Translations under genes and position numbers: made by a program
In this document: positions 8,848-18,587 of the stretch, in pieces
Numbering within the stretch: the stretch's first letter is position 1
Layout: every line of letters begins with the position of its first letter
Origin: Paracoccus ravus
GTDB taxonomy: Bacteria > Pseudomonadota > Alphaproteobacteria > Rhodobacterales > Rhodobacteraceae
Direction of reading: 5' to 3'
Assembly (NCBI RefSeq): GCF_004522175.1
Contig: NZ_SDEB01000004.1
Span: forward strand, 124,001 to 188,000
DNA length: 64,000 nucleotides
The notes under the pieces: model-generated
The model's database searches: none
Told to the model about the DNA's origin: nothing
Seen by the model: the letters and a program-made list of their open reading frames with translations, nothing else

Positions 8848-9203
8848 CCCTGCGCATCTTCGATAAGATCATCTCTGATCGGGGTTCGCGCTATGCCGTC
8901 TCGGGCGGGCCCGCGCGGGACCGCACCGAGGCCGAGGCGCTGATTTCCGAGTTGAAACGCAACAAGAAATTCGCCAAGGCCACGCATAACACCTGGGCCG
9001 CGATCCTCTCGGGCGAGGGGGTCAAGGATGATGACGGCGAATCCGGGGCAGGCCAGATCATCCTGCAGATGCTGGAACGCGCCGGTCTCACCGATCATGT
9101 CGTGGTCGTGACGCGCTGGTACGGCGGCAAGCATCTGGGCGGCGACCGCTTCAGACATGTCGTCGATGCCACGCGCCATTACCTTGCCGAGGTTCAGGGC
9201 TGA
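8844..9203 (+). CDS. YigZ/IMPACT-family protein (UPF0029 N-terminal domain only)
   Basis: Protein of 119 residues corresponding to the Impact N-terminal domain. The conserved motif VVVTRWYGGKHLGGDRFRH (about 89-107) and NTWAAI are visible. E. coli YigZ is about 205 residues with an extra C-terminal ferredoxin-like domain, which is missing here. The family's role is unclear; eukaryotic IMPACT regulates Gcn2. The start overlaps the fur stop, so it is in one transcript with it. The 3' end overlaps the convergent DUF2237 gene by 10 nt. Confidence 0.82.
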   Translation: MTLRIFDKIISDRGSRYAVSGGPARDRTEAEALISELKRNKKFAKATHNTWAAILSGEGVKDDDGESGAGQIILQMLERAGLTDHVVVVTRWYGGKHLGGDRFRHVVDATRHYLAEVQG

Positions 9204-9562
9204 AAGGCATGCGCCTGCAACAGTTCCAGCGGCACGATATCCAAGGTGCGCTCATGCGTGGCCTCAAGCACGACCTTGGGTGCAGCGAATTCCTGCGCCG
9301 CCTGCAGGAAACGTGAGGCGCAAAGGCACCAGCGATCCCCCGGCTTCAGGCCGGGAAAGCGGAACTCGGGCCGGGGCGTGCTGAGGTCATTGCCGAGATA
9401 TTTCGAAAGAGCGAGGAATTCGGCGGTGGCTATGACGCAGACCGTGTGGCGCCCCGCATCCTCGGGCCCGGTATTGCAGCATCCGTCGCGGTAGAACTCG
9501 GTCAGAGGTGTATTCGAACAAAGTTCAAGTTTACCTCCCAGCACGTTGATCTTGCTGTCCAT
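9194..9562 (-). CDS. DUF2237 family protein
   Basis: Protein of 122 residues, nearly all covered by the DUF2237 pattern: [31 protein letters not shown] (with its Cys pair), [27 protein letters not shown] and [11 protein letters not shown]. The function is unknown. The clustered, invariant cysteines suggest a metal or cofactor site, but this is inference. It lies 16 bp downstream of pth on the same strand and is probably cotranscribed with it. Confidence 0.85.
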   Translation of the reverse strand: MDSKINVLGGKLELCSNTPLTEFYRDGCCNTGPEDAGRHTVCVIATAEFLALSKYLGNDLSTPRPEFRFPGLKPGDRWCLCASRFLQAAQEFAAPKVVLEATHERTLDIVPLELLQAHAFQP

Positions 9563-9578
9563 TGCGCGCTCCTTTCGC

Positions 9579-10289
9579 TCAGCGGAAACGCTCGCTCAGC
9601 GCGCGCAGGCGGTCGCTGATGCTTTGCGGTTCCTCGGTTTGGGGGGCGGGTTTGGCCGCAGGGGCTGTCGGCTTGGATTGGGTTGGGGCATCGCCCCGAG
9701 GCCGCGTGCCGCTGTTGCGCGCGGGCGCGACGCGGGCCAAAACCGCATTCATGAAACGCGCATCATCGCCCGAGGCCAAGGCCGCTGCGCCGTCCGAGAT
9801 CCCGCGCAGCAGATCGTCCATCCCCGCTTCCTCGGCCTTGGCGAAATCCGACAGCACGTAATGCGCGACCCGGTCCTTGTGGCCGGGATGGCCGATGCCG
9901 ATGCGCAAGCGGCGATAGGCCTCGCCGATATGCTGATGGATCGAGCGCAGCCCGTTATGCCCGGCATGTCCCCCGCCAAGCTTGAGCCTTGCCTTGCCGG
10001 GGGGCAGGTCCAATTCGTCATGCAGCACGATCACATCGCCGGGCTCGAGCTTCAGATAGCGCATCGCCTCGCCGACCGATTGCCCCGAGAGATTCATGAA
10101 GGTCGCGGGCTTCAAAAGCGTCACGCGCATATCCCCCAGCCGCCCTTCGGCGGTCTCGCCTTGAAAACGTGCCCGCCAAGGCCCAAATCCCTGATCCGAG
10201 GCGATCCGGTCCAGCGCCATGAAGCCGATATTGTGGCGGTTCTTTTCGTATTTCGTGCCCGGATTGCCCAGGCCGACGATCAGTTTCAT
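9579..10289 (-). CDS. pth: peptidyl-tRNA hydrolase with C-terminal extension
   Basis: Releases tRNA from peptidyl-tRNA that drops off ribosomes. The core matches bacterial Pth: [15 protein letters not shown] at the N-terminus with catalytic His19 and Asn9, [28 protein letters not shown] and [12 protein letters not shown]. The protein is 236 residues, about 40 longer than E. coli Pth. The extra tail (from about residue 190) is rich in Pro, Ala, Arg and Gln and looks disordered. Such tails are common in alphaproteobacteria. It is divergent from clpP. Confidence 0.95.
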   Translation of the reverse strand: MKLIVGLGNPGTKYEKNRHNIGFMALDRIASDQGFGPWRARFQGETAEGRLGDMRVTLLKPATFMNLSGQSVGEAMRYLKLEPGDVIVLHDELDLPPGKARLKLGGGHAGHNGLRSIHQHIGEAYRRLRIGIGHPGHKDRVAHYVLSDFAKAEEAGMDDLLRGISDGAAALASGDDARFMNAVLARVAPARNSGTRPRGDAPTQSKPTAPAAKPAPQTEEPQSISDRLRALSERFR

Positions 10290-10475
10290 CAGTTTCTCCG
10301 TCGATTGCGGGCAGGATACCGGTCCCGGCGGGCGGGAGCAATTTCTAACGCTCTCTTGTCCTCGCGGTCAGGCGTTACTAAGACTCTCTCAAGGTTTCGC
10401 GGTTATCACGGTCCGAATGGGGTTTCCCCGGGCGAATCGCGGTGCGGGCAGGCAGGGATAAAAGCAAGGAAAGAC

Positions 10476-11105
10476 ATGCAAGATCCGGCAGAATTCTACA
10501 TGAACACGCTCGTCCCCATGGTCGTCGAACAGACCAGCCGGGGCGAACGGGCCTATGACATCTTTTCGCGCCTGCTCAAGGAACGGATCATTTTCCTGTC
10601 CGGCCCCGTGCATGACGGCATGGCGACGCTGATCTCGGCGCAGTTGCTGTTCCTTGAGGCGGAAAACCCCAACAAAGACATCAGCATGTATATCAACAGC
10701 CCCGGCGGTGTCGTGACCGCGGGCCTGTCGATCTATGACACGATGCAATATATCAAGCCGCGCGTCTCGACGCTGGTGGTGGGGCAGGCGGCCTCGATGG
10801 GTTCGCTCTTGCTCTGCGCGGGCCAGCCGGGCCAGCGTTTCTCGCTGCCGAACAGCCGCGTCATGGTGCACCAGCCCTCGGGCGGGTTCCAGGGTCAGGC
10901 GACCGACATCCTGATCCATGCGCGCGAGACCGAAAAGCTCAAGCGCCGCCTGAACGAGATCTATGTCCAGCATACCGGCCGGACCCTCGAAGAGGTCGAA
11001 GAAGCGCTGGAACGCGACCGTTTCATGTCGCCCGAAGAGGCCAAGGAATGGGGCCTGATCGACGAAATTCTCGTGGCGCGCGGCAAGGCCGATCCCACGG
11101 CCTGA
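10476..11105 (+). CDS. clpP: ATP-dependent Clp protease proteolytic subunit
   Basis: Serine protease subunit that forms a double heptameric barrel and degrades proteins unfolded by ClpX or ClpA. The 209-residue product carries the catalytic triad in canonical context: Ser107 in GQAASMGS, His132 in VMVHQPSGG, and Asp181 in ERDRFMS. The start ATG at 10476 follows AAGGAAAG; the much longer open frame upstream in the same phase is not coding. clpX follows after 161 bp, the usual order. Confidence 0.97.
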   Translation: MQDPAEFYMNTLVPMVVEQTSRGERAYDIFSRLLKERIIFLSGPVHDGMATLISAQLLFLEAENPNKDISMYINSPGGVVTAGLSIYDTMQYIKPRVSTLVVGQAASMGSLLLCAGQPGQRFSLPNSRVMVHQPSGGFQGQATDILIHARETEKLKRRLNEIYVQHTGRTLEEVEEALERDRFMSPEEAKEWGLIDEILVARGKADPTA

Positions 11106-11266
11106 CACGGGCCCGCCGCAAGGGAACGTTCCGTTTTTGGGATTGTGACGGGCCAAACCGGCCCGTAACATGCGGAGAAAGGCAAGGCGCGGGCAAATTC
11201 GCGCGATGAAGCAGCGGATGCCCGGCGATCTTGCCGGACATCTGGCGCAATACGAGGATCGAACTG

Positions 11267-12532
11267 ATGGCCAATCCGACCGGCGGCGACAGCAAGAACA
11301 CGCTTTACTGCAGCTTCTGCGGCAAGAGCCAGCATGAGGTGCGCAAGCTGATTGCCGGTCCGACCGTTTTTATCTGCGACGAATGCGTCGAACTCTGCAT
11401 GGACATCATCCGTGAAGAGACGAAAAGCTCGGCGCTGAAGTCCGGCGACGGCGTCCCGAGCCCGCGCGAGATCTGCAATGTTCTCGACGATTATGTGATC
11501 GGGCAGGAACATGCGAAACGCGTGCTCTCGGTCGCGGTGCATAACCATTACAAACGGCTGAACCACAGCTCGAAGAACGATATCGAACTGGCGAAGTCGA
11601 ATATCCTGCTGATCGGACCGACCGGCTGCGGCAAGACGCTGCTCGCGCAGACCCTGGCGCGCATCCTCGACGTGCCCTTTACCATGGCCGATGCGACGAC
11701 GCTGACCGAAGCCGGCTACGTCGGCGAGGATGTCGAGAACATCATCCTGAAGCTCTTGCAGGCCAGCGAATACAATGTCGAGCGGGCGCAGCGCGGCATC
11801 GTCTATATCGACGAGGTCGACAAGATCACCCGCAAATCCGACAACCCCTCGATCACCCGTGACGTTTCGGGCGAGGGCGTGCAGCAGGCGCTTCTGAAGA
11901 TCATGGAAGGCACTGTGGCAAGCGTGCCGCCGCAAGGTGGCCGCAAGCATCCGCAGCAGGAATTCCTGCAGGTGGACACGACCAACATCCTGTTCATCTG
12001 CGGCGGGGCCTTTGCCGGTCTGGATCGCATCATCGCGCAGCGCAACAAGGGCACCGCGATGGGCTTCGGCGCAGCGGTCAAGGAAGAGAACGACAAGGGC
12101 GTGGGCGAGCTTTTCAAGCAGCTCGAGCCTGAGGATCTGCTGAAATTCGGCCTGATCCCGGAATTCGTCGGCCGTCTGCCGGTCATCGCGACGCTGGGCG
12201 ATCTCGACGAGGATGCGCTGATCGCCATCCTGACCAAGCCCAAGAACGCGCTGGTCAAGCAGTATCAGCGCCTCTTCGATCTTGAGGATGTGAAGCTGAC
12301 CTTCACCGAGGACGCGCTGGTCGCCATCGCGCGGCGCGCCATCAAGCGCAAGACCGGGGCGCGCGGGCTGCGCTCGATCATGGAGGACATCCTGCTCGAC
12401 ACGATGTTCGAACTGCCCGGCCTCGACAGTGTCGAGGAGGTCGTGGTGAACGAAGAGGCGGTGGATAACAGCAATGCCAAGCCCCTCCTGATCCATACCG
12501 ATGCGAAAAAGGAAACTGCGACGGCGGGCTGA
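11267..12532 (+). CDS. clpX: ClpX, ATP-dependent Clp protease ATP-binding subunit
   Basis: AAA+ unfoldase that feeds substrates to ClpP. The protein has 421 residues, the usual length. The N-terminal zinc-binding domain has Cys15, 18, 37 and 40 (CSFCGK and CDECVELC). Walker A is [11 protein letters not shown], Walker B is [10 protein letters not shown], and the sensor and C-terminal domain includes the conserved EFVGRLPV and GARGLRS. ATG 11267 (MANPTGGD) was preferred to an in-frame start 12 codons upstream because it matches family starts. A strong terminator follows 25 bp after the stop. Confidence 0.97.
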   Translation: MANPTGGDSKNTLYCSFCGKSQHEVRKLIAGPTVFICDECVELCMDIIREETKSSALKSGDGVPSPREICNVLDDYVIGQEHAKRVLSVAVHNHYKRLNHSSKNDIELAKSNILLIGPTGCGKTLLAQTLARILDVPFTMADATTLTEAGYVGEDVENIILKLLQASEYNVERAQRGIVYIDEVDKITRKSDNPSITRDVSGEGVQQALLKIMEGTVASVPPQGGRKHPQQEFLQVDTTNILFICGGAFAGLDRIIAQRNKGTAMGFGAAVKEENDKGVGELFKQLEPEDLLKFGLIPEFVGRLPVIATLGDLDEDALIAILTKPKNALVKQYQRLFDLEDVKLTFTEDALVAIARRAIKRKTGARGLRSIMEDILLDTMFELPGLDSVEEVVVNEEAVDNSNAKPLLIHTDAKKETATAG

Positions 12533-12556
12533 ACCCGTCCCCCCGCAGAAATCCGA

Positions 12557-12584
12557 GGGCCGGCGCCAGGCGTCGGCCCCTTTT
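12557..12584 (+). terminator. Rho-independent terminator after clpX
   Basis: An 11-nt arm (GGGCCGGCGCC) is followed by a single A and an almost exact complementary arm (GGCGTCGGCCC, one G-T pair), then C and four T. The position 25 bp after the clpX stop fits a terminator of the clpP-clpX transcripts. Confidence 0.75.
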
Positions 12585-12698
12585 CATGCGCGGCCTGAGG
12601 TCATTGCCGCCACTGGGCCAAGGGAATTCTCCGCAATCACTGGACCTCGACCGCGGATTGCGCCATATCTCGGCCAAATAATGACGAGGTTCGCATCC

Positions 12699-13073
12699 AT
12701 GTCCTTTCTGCTGCGCGTACTGACCTGGTGGAACAGCCAGACCATCAACACCCAAGTCTGGACCAAGCTCTATGGCGAAAAGGTGGGCGAGGATGATCAG
12801 GGCAACATCTACTACCAATCCGGTGGCGGCAAGCGCCGCTGGGTGATCTATAACGGCGAGGCCGAGGCGAGCCGTGTCGCTCCTGAATGGCATGGCTGGC
12901 TGCACCATACCTATAAGCAGCCGCCCACGACCGACCCGCTGGCCCGGAAATCCTGGGAAAAGCCGCATCAACCCAACCAGACCGGTACCGCCTCGGCCTA
13001 TCACCCGGCCGGGTCGCTCTATCGCCCCGAGCCCGCTGCGCGTCGTGACTATGACGCATGGCAGCCCGAATAA
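12699..13073 (+). CDS. NADH:ubiquinone oxidoreductase subunit NDUFA12 family
   Basis: Supernumerary subunit of respiratory complex I, found in alphaproteobacteria and mitochondria. The protein has 124 residues, with [25 protein letters not shown] near the N-terminus, [25 protein letters not shown] (the family hallmark) and the Pro/His-rich C-terminus with [13 protein letters not shown] 12699 has GAGG 9 nt upstream; an in-frame ATG six codons earlier (12681) is less likely. It lies 3 bp before mlaD, as in other Rhodobacteraceae, away from the main nuo operon. Confidence 0.92.
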   Translation: MSFLLRVLTWWNSQTINTQVWTKLYGEKVGEDDQGNIYYQSGGGKRRWVIYNGEAEASRVAPEWHGWLHHTYKQPPTTDPLARKSWEKPHQPNQTGTASAYHPAGSLYRPEPAARRDYDAWQPE

Positions 13074-13076
13074 GCC

Positions 13077-13544
13077 ATGCAAAGCGCCGCGGAACGGACT
13101 GAACTCTGGGTCGGGGCCGCAATACTCGCCTTGGCCTGCGGCTTTTTGCTGTGGTCGACCGGTGGCTCTGCCTCGCGCGGGCTGGGCGGGGACAGCTATG
13201 AGCTTTATGCCGCTTTCCCGAATGTCGACGGAATCGAAGTTGGCACCGATATCCGTGTCGCGGGCGTCAAGGTCGGGCGGGTCAGCGCAGTCGAATTGAA
13301 CCCAGGGACCTATATGGCCGAGGCCCGGCTGCGCATTCCGGGCGACATCCTCATGCCCACGGACAGCGCCGCCCTGATCCAGACCGATGGCCTGCTCGGG
13401 GGTGCATATATCGAACTGCAGCCCGGAGGTGCGCCCGAGAATCTGGGTCCCGGCGACGAGATCGAGGATGTGCAGGGTGCCGTCAGCCTGCTTTCGCTGA
13501 TGATGAAATTCGTGGATGCTCAGGCCGGGGAGGAAAGCGAATGA
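13077..13544 (+). CDS. mlaD: MlaD-type outer membrane lipid asymmetry protein
   Basis: Single MCE-domain protein of 155 residues. It has an N-terminal anchor (LWVGAAILALACGFLLWS, residues 10-27), then the MCE domain YELYAAFPNVDGIEVGTDIRVAGVKVGRV and TDGLLGGAYIELQPGG. In the Mla system it forms the periplasmic hexamer on the MlaFEDB transporter that carries phospholipids between the membranes. The other mla genes are not adjacent, which is usual for this group. Its stop overlaps the next start (ATGA), so the pair is coupled. Confidence 0.9.
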   Translation: MQSAAERTELWVGAAILALACGFLLWSTGGSASRGLGGDSYELYAAFPNVDGIEVGTDIRVAGVKVGRVSAVELNPGTYMAEARLRIPGDILMPTDSAALIQTDGLLGGAYIELQPGGAPENLGPGDEIEDVQGAVSLLSLMMKFVDAQAGEESE

Positions 13545-14050
13545 TCCGCCTGCTGCAGGGATTCTGTCTGGCCGTGCTGATCCTTGGCGCGGCTCCTGTC
13601 CGCGCGCAAGAGGATGGCGAGATCCCCGAAGAGGGACCGATCATCGACTTTGAGATGGATCCGGCCTTTAGCGACGATCCGAATACGACGGTGGTCGCCG
13701 AGCCCTCGGCGGCCGAACGCCAAGCCGCCATTGATGCGGCCCGCGGACCCGAGACGGCGCGCGCGCAGGGCGCGAACCTGCGCGGGCTGGACAAGGTGAC
13801 GGGTCAGCTTCTCGATTTCACCATGGCGGCGGGCGAGCAGGCGGAATTCGGGCGCTTGCGCGTCACTCTGGCCGAGTGCCGCTTTCCTGCCGATGACCCG
13901 GAATCAGATGCCTATGCCGAGTTGACGGTGTTCGACAAGCGCGCGAACAACACGGTGTTTTCCGGCTGGATGATCGCATCCTCTCCGGCGCTGTCGGCCA
14001 TGGACGACCCGCGTTACGATGTCTGGGTCATGTCCTGCAGCAAAAGCTGA
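13541..14050 (+). CDS. DUF2155 domain-containing secreted protein
   Basis: Protein of 169 residues with a signal peptide (cleavage probably after VRAQ, about residue 23), an acidic, disordered linker, and a C-terminal DUF2155 domain of about 90 residues. The domain shows LRGLDKVTGQLLDFTMAAGE, FGRLRVTLAECRFP and AYAELTVFDKRANNTVFSGWM, ending DVWVMSCSKS. The function is unknown; the neighbourhood with mlaD suggests an envelope role. The last 37 nt overlap the 3' end of the convergent aat gene. Confidence 0.87.
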   Translation: MIRLLQGFCLAVLILGAAPVRAQEDGEIPEEGPIIDFEMDPAFSDDPNTTVVAEPSAAERQAAIDAARGPETARAQGANLRGLDKVTGQLLDFTMAAGEQAEFGRLRVTLAECRFPADDPESDAYAELTVFDKRANNTVFSGWMIASSPALSAMDDPRYDVWVMSCSKS

Positions 14051-14649
14051 ATATCGGGCAATTCGGCTGCGGTGAAATCGGCGCGGCGGCGGATCGCGGT
14101 GCCCAGCCTGCGGCGATATTCCTGACGCGGAATGATGAACCCGCCCATTGAGGCCAGATGGGGCGTGCCGTATTGCGTGTCCCACAAGGTGAAGCCCGCC
14201 TGATGCAGGTGATGGGACATCCAGATCAGTGCGGCCTTTGAGGCATTGTCCCGCCGCGAAAACATGCTTTCGGCGAAAAATGCCGCGCCAAGCGAGACGC
14301 CATAGGTCCCGCCGACAAGCGCGTCACCCTCATAGATTTCAAGCGAATGGGCGTGGCCCAGCTTGTGCAATTCAAGGTATAGCGCAACAAGCGGGGCATT
14401 GATCCAGGTCTCGCTGCGATCGGCGCAACCGTTCACCACGCCCAGAAAGTCCCGGTTGATCGTGGCGCGCCAGCCGCATTGCCGCAGCCAGCGCCGCATC
14501 GAGCGCGAGACATGCACGCCTCCGATCGGAAGCAGGCCCCGGTCCGGCGGGTCGAACCAGTAGAGTTGCGGATCCTCGGCCGACTGAGCCATCGGAAAGA
14601 CGCCCTGCGCATATGCCAGAAGCAATCTTTCCGCGGTCAGCATTGTCAT
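14014..14649 (-). CDS. aat: leucyl/phenylalanyl-tRNA--protein transferase
   Basis: N-end rule enzyme that adds Leu or Phe from aminoacyl-tRNA to proteins with N-terminal Arg or Lys, marking them for ClpAP. The 211 residues match the family: LLLAYAQGVFPMAQ, WFDPPDRGLLPI, WINAPLVALYLELHKLGHAHSLEIYEGDALVGGTYGVSLG, and ESMFSRRDNASKAAL. Sits downstream of accB-accC on the same strand, 6 bp after the accC stop, so it is likely in the same transcript. Confidence 0.95.
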   Translation of the reverse strand: MTMLTAERLLLAYAQGVFPMAQSAEDPQLYWFDPPDRGLLPIGGVHVSRSMRRWLRQCGWRATINRDFLGVVNGCADRSETWINAPLVALYLELHKLGHAHSLEIYEGDALVGGTYGVSLGAAFFAESMFSRRDNASKAALIWMSHHLHQAGFTLWDTQYGTPHLASMGGFIIPRQEYRRRLGTAIRRRADFTAAELPDIQLLLQDMTQTS

Positions 14650-14655
14650 CTCGCG

Positions 14656-16011
14656 TCAGTTGTCCGGATTGGCCAGTTGCGCGAGCCAGCGTTCCAGCCA
14701 GTGGATCGAGTAATCTCCGGTCTGGATGTCCTTGTTCTGCAGAAGCGACGTGAACAGCGGGACGGTGGTGTCGATGCCGTCGACGATCAGTTCGCCAAGC
14801 GCACGGTCAAGCCGCGCCAGTGCCTCGCGGCGGTCGCGGCCATGCACGATCAGCTTGCCGATCAGGCTGTCGTAATAGGGCGGGATCTTGTAGCCGTCAT
14901 AGATCGCCGAATCCATGCGTACGCCCAGGCCGCCGGGGGCGTGGTACTGGGTGATCTTGCCGGGCGAGGGGGTGAAGTTCGGCAGTTTCTCGGCATTGAT
15001 CCGCACCTCGATGGCATGGCCGCGGATTTGCAGGTCTTCCTGCTTGAACTCCATCTCTTCGCCAGCCGCGACAAGGATCTGCTGGCGGACGAGGTCTACA
15101 CCGAAGATCGCCTCGGTCACCGGATGCTCGACCTGCAGGCGGGTGTTCATCTCGATGAAATAGAACTCGCCATCTTCGAAGAGGAATTCGATCGTGCCGG
15201 CGCCGCGATAGCCCAGCTTCGACATCGCGTCGGCGCAGATCTTGCCGATGCGGGCGCGCTGCTCGGGGGTGATCGCCGGGCCGGGGGCCTCTTCGAAGAC
15301 CTTCTGGTGGCGGCGCTGCAGCGAGCAGTCGCGTTCGCCCAGATGGACCGCGCGGCCGCGACCGTCGCCAAAGACCTGAATCTCGATATGGCGGGGGCGC
15401 TGCAGGTACTTCTCGATATAGACTTCGTCATTACCGAAGGCGGCCTTGGCTTCCGAACGCGCGGTGCGGAAGGCGGTCTCAAGACCCGCTTCGTCAACCG
15501 CGACTTTCATGCCGCGCCCGCCGCCGCCGGCGGTTGCCTTGATGATGACCGGATAGCCGATTTCGGCCGCGACGCGTTTCGCCGCCGCGACATCGGGCAC
15601 GCCGCCATCCGAGCCGGGAACGACCGGAATGCCAAGCGCCTTCGCGGTGTCCTTGGCGGTGATCTTGTCGCCCATGATGCGGATATGCTCGGCCGAGGGG
15701 CCGATAAAGGCGATGCCATGGTCTTCGACCATCTGCACGAAGCCTGCATTTTCCGAGAGGAAGCCGTAGCCCGGATGGATCGCCTGCGCGCCGGTGATCT
15801 CGCAGGCGGCGATGATCGCGGACATGGACAGGTAGCTTTCCGACGAGGAGGGCGGGCCGATGCAGACCGATTCGTCCGCCATGCGCACATGCATGGCGTC
15901 CGAATCGGCGGTCGAATGGACCGCCACCGAGGCAATGCCCATCTCGCGGCAGGCGCGGATCACCCGCAGGGCGATCTCGCCGCGATTGGCGATCAGGATC
16001 TTGTCGAACAT
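14656..16011 (-). CDS. accC: acetyl-CoA carboxylase, biotin carboxylase subunit
   Basis: Carboxylates biotin on AccB with ATP and bicarbonate, the first half-reaction of malonyl-CoA synthesis. The 451 residues carry the N-terminal [32 protein letters not shown], the glycine-rich ATP loop [27 protein letters not shown], and the catalytic region [25 protein letters not shown]. It is 7 bp downstream of accB. Standard gene, no anomalies. Confidence 0.97.
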   Translation of the reverse strand: MFDKILIANRGEIALRVIRACREMGIASVAVHSTADSDAMHVRMADESVCIGPPSSSESYLSMSAIIAACEITGAQAIHPGYGFLSENAGFVQMVEDHGIAFIGPSAEHIRIMGDKITAKDTAKALGIPVVPGSDGGVPDVAAAKRVAAEIGYPVIIKATAGGGGRGMKVAVDEAGLETAFRTARSEAKAAFGNDEVYIEKYLQRPRHIEIQVFGDGRGRAVHLGERDCSLQRRHQKVFEEAPGPAITPEQRARIGKICADAMSKLGYRGAGTIEFLFEDGEFYFIEMNTRLQVEHPVTEAIFGVDLVRQQILVAAGEEMEFKQEDLQIRGHAIEVRINAEKLPNFTPSPGKITQYHAPGGLGVRMDSAIYDGYKIPPYYDSLIGKLIVHGRDRREALARLDRALGELIVDGIDTTVPLFTSLLQNKDIQTGDYSIHWLERWLAQLANPDN

Positions 16012-16018
16012 CTCGGCC

Positions 16019-16540
16019 TCACTCGACGACCATCAGGGGCGCGCCGAATTCGACCGGGCTGCCGTCATCGACGAGAATGCGCTTGACCGTGCCCGAGCGG
16101 GGCGACGGGATGTGGTTCATGGTCTTCATCGCCTCGACGATCAGCAGCGTTTCGCCTTCTTTGACCTGTTTGCCAACGGTGACGAATGCTGCCGCGCCCG
16201 GCTCGGGCGACAGGTAGGCGGTGCCGACCATGGGCGAGGTCACGATGCCCGGCAGGCTGGCCGGATCCTCGCTGGCCGCGGGGGCGGCTGCGGCGGCAGC
16301 CGGCGCGGCTGCGACAGGGGCTGAGGCCAGCGGCGCGGCAGCGGCGGCCACGGTCTGGATGACCTGCTTGCTCTGTTTCGACAGGCTCACGGTCAGACGG
16401 TCATTCTCGCCATATTCGCGCTTGACCGACAGTTCGGTCAGTTCATTGCGGTTGAGCAGCTCGGCCAGGGCCTGGATGAAGGCCACATCGCCTTCGCTGG
16501 TACGTTCGTCCTGACCTGCGTGATTTTTATCGTCGCTCAT
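16019..16540 (-). CDS. accB: acetyl-CoA carboxylase, biotin carboxyl carrier protein
   Basis: Carrier of the biotin group in acetyl-CoA carboxylase. The 173 residues begin with a helical N-terminal domain, then an Ala/Pro-rich linker (about residues 64-92), and a C-terminal biotinyl domain with VEAMKTMN, the biotinylated lysine being Lys139. The order accB-accC, reading from higher to lower coordinates, is the usual operon. Confidence 0.96.
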   Translation of the reverse strand: MSDDKNHAGQDERTSEGDVAFIQALAELLNRNELTELSVKREYGENDRLTVSLSKQSKQVIQTVAAAAAPLASAPVAAAPAAAAAAPAASEDPASLPGIVTSPMVGTAYLSPEPGAAAFVTVGKQVKEGETLLIVEAMKTMNHIPSPRSGTVKRILVDDGSPVEFGAPLMVVE

Positions 16541-16645
16541 GCCGTCCTCTGGAGTTTTTCATTTAAGGCCGCACCCTTTGGCACGGCGGTTGCGCAGCTT
16601 ATAGCCTGTGCGGTGACCCGAGGGAAAGGGTTTCACCTGTCGCAG

Positions 16646-17539
16646 TCACCGGGACCCCCGGGTTTTCCAGCGCCGATGGATCCAGAACCATTGCTCCATA
16701 TGGTCGCGCACCTGCGCTTCCAGATGGTCGTTCAGGCTTTGCATCATGGTTTCGGCATCGGAATGGGGAATGGGTTCGCCGACCTCGACCCGGAAGCTCA
16801 GCCCGTCGGGCTGGCGGATCCCAGCGATCGGCAGGATCAGCGCGTCATAACGCAGCGCAAGCTCTGCCGGGGTCAGCACGGTTTTCGTGGGCAGGCCGAA
16901 GAAGCGCAAGCTCGCGCCATTGCCGTCGAACTGGTCATAGCCCAGAGACAGCCAGCCCCCGCCCTTGAGGAATCTCAGCATCGCCGCCAGCCCAGAGCGG
17001 CCACGCGGGAACATCGGCTCTGCGATGGCCTGCATGGCAGGGATGTAGTGACGGTTAAAGGCCTCGTTGTTCATTGGCCGGTAAAGCGCGCCGACCGGCC
17101 AGCCGCGCCCGGTCAGGGCGGCGCGCATGGCGTCGTAATTGCCGAAATGGGCGACCGCCAAGATGACCGGGCGACCCTCGGCGGCGGCCTGTTCCAGCGC
17201 AGGCAGGCCGGGGCCGCAAAGCGGGTCGGCATCATGGATGCGGCGAATGAACTCCTCGCCCGAATAGATCTCGGCCAGCGAGCGACCGGCATTGTCGGGA
17301 ACGGCGCGGGTCAGGTCGCGGATCTCTGCCTCGGTCAGGTCGGGCCGGGCCTTGGCCAGATTGGCGCGGATGCGTCTGCGCCAGCCTGCCACCGGCGCGA
17401 TGACATGGGCAAAGAACCAGCCCGTCGCGGGCACGCGCCGCGCGTAAGGCAGGATGCGCGCCAGTCCCATGATCGCCAGAAAGGCGCCATTGGCGATCCG
17501 GTCGATCAATTCGACCTTGTCCTCGTCTTTGTCACTCAT
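16646..17539 (-). CDS. LpxL/HtrB-family lipid A acyltransferase
   Basis: Membrane-associated acyltransferase of 297 residues in the lysophospholipid/lipid A acyltransferase family, which adds a secondary acyl chain to lipid A. It has one N-terminal hydrophobic segment, the HxxxxD catalytic motif in AVAHFGNYDAMR, the second block GALYRPMNNEAFNRHY, and the C-terminal WFWIHRRWKTR. The family members differ in acyl donor and position, which the sequence does not settle. It is followed by a gap of about 105 bp before accB, and preceded by the EamA gene on the same strand. Confidence 0.87.
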   Translation of the reverse strand: MSDKDEDKVELIDRIANGAFLAIMGLARILPYARRVPATGWFFAHVIAPVAGWRRRIRANLAKARPDLTEAEIRDLTRAVPDNAGRSLAEIYSGEEFIRRIHDADPLCGPGLPALEQAAAEGRPVILAVAHFGNYDAMRAALTGRGWPVGALYRPMNNEAFNRHYIPAMQAIAEPMFPRGRSGLAAMLRFLKGGGWLSLGYDQFDGNGASLRFFGLPTKTVLTPAELALRYDALILPIAGIRQPDGLSFRVEVGEPIPHSDAETMMQSLNDHLEAQVRDHMEQWFWIHRRWKTRGSR

Positions 17540-17562
17540 CCCGCAGATCTATGTCCTGCTTT

Positions 17563-18477
17563 TCATCCGGCTTTATGCATGGCGCGCGCTTCCCGCATCC
17601 ACACATATAGGCCCGCGCCGACGATGATCAACGCGCCGATCACCGTCCATTGATCGGGGAGCGTGCCCCAGAACAGCCAGCCCCATAGCCCTGCCCAGAT
17701 CAGGCCGGTATAGCCGAAAGGCGCGATGGCGGCCGCCTCGGCCAGAGCGAAGGCGCGAATCAGCAGCGCTTGCGCGACCGTGCCAAGCAGCCCGATCAGG
17801 ACAAAGGCCCAGATGTCGCCACTTGCGATGGGTTGCCAAAAGAACGGCACGGCGCAAGAGGTGATGAGCGTGCCGACGCTTGCCGACCATAGAATCGAGG
17901 TCGCCGTCGAATCCTCGCGCGCGATCCGCGTGAGGACCGCGCCCGCCGCATAGGTGAAGGCGGCGATCAGCGGCAGGATTGCGGCGGGCTGAAATACGCC
18001 CGCGCCCGGTCGGATGATGATCATCGCACCGCAAAGCGCCGCGCCGATCCCCAAAACCCGGCGGATGCCGATGCTTTCGCCCAGAAACAGCGCTGCGCCC
18101 AATGTGATCAGGACCGGATTGATATCCATGATCGCGGTGGCCTCGGCCAACCCGATCCATTGCAGCGAAGTGAAAAAGAGCGCCCCGGACGCAAGCTGCG
18201 CCAAGCCCCGGAACAATTGTACCACCGGACGCTTCGTGATCATCGTGCTGCGCAGACGCGGCGCAAAGATCACCGCCACGATCAGAAAATTCGAGATGAA
18301 TCGCGCCCAGACGATCTGCACCGGATGATAGTTCTGGGCGAGATGCTTCGCCGTCGCATCCATGAGCGTGAAGATGAAGATCGAGGCAAGCAGCAGCAGG
18401 ATGCCCTGAAGCTGCGTGGCGCGTGCAGGGCTGCCCGCGGGTGCGAGGATCTGCGGGGCGGTATCTGGCTGGCTCAT
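17563..18477 (-). CDS. EamA/DMT-superfamily transporter
   Basis: Inner-membrane protein of 304 residues with about ten hydrophobic segments in two EamA repeats (first begins LQGILLLLASIFIFTLMDATAKHL, second near PLIAAFTYAAGAVLTRIA). The substrate is unknown; relatives export small metabolites. ATG 18477 with GAGGGAG upstream was chosen over an in-frame start 17 codons earlier. It ends 23 bp before the LpxL-like gene on the same strand. Confidence 0.87.
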   Translation of the reverse strand: MSQPDTAPQILAPAGSPARATQLQGILLLLASIFIFTLMDATAKHLAQNYHPVQIVWARFISNFLIVAVIFAPRLRSTMITKRPVVQLFRGLAQLASGALFFTSLQWIGLAEATAIMDINPVLITLGAALFLGESIGIRRVLGIGAALCGAMIIIRPGAGVFQPAAILPLIAAFTYAAGAVLTRIAREDSTATSILWSASVGTLITSCAVPFFWQPIASGDIWAFVLIGLLGTVAQALLIRAFALAEAAAIAPFGYTGLIWAGLWGWLFWGTLPDQWTVIGALIIVGAGLYVWMREARAMHKAG

Positions 18478-18542
18478 CTGGGAACTCCCTCGGGGCGGCT
18501 TATGCCCGCGCCATGCAGGAAGGTCCATGCCTGGAAAGGCAA

Positions 18543-18568
18543 ACGGCCGCGCAAAAGGGCGCGGCCGT
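18543..18568 (-). terminator. terminator after transketolase
   Basis: Perfect 10-bp inverted repeat (ACGGCCGCGC and GCGCGGCCGT, 6-nt loop) located 20 bp past the tkt stop. On the minus strand it is followed by TTTGCCTTT, consistent with an intrinsic terminator. Confidence 0.65.
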
Positions 18569-18587
18569 CGATCTCATGAAAATGGGA

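Noticed and set aside
10345..10385. Possible heat-shock sigma-32 promoter upstream of clpP
   Set aside because: A CTTG and a TACTAA-like box can be placed, but the -10 does not match the alphaproteobacterial heat-shock consensus well enough to report as a feature.
14479..16086. Long plus-strand open frame antisense to accC
   Set aside because: The minus strand encodes a complete, motif-perfect biotin carboxylase; the antisense translation is His/Arg/Gln-rich without any recognisable domain.
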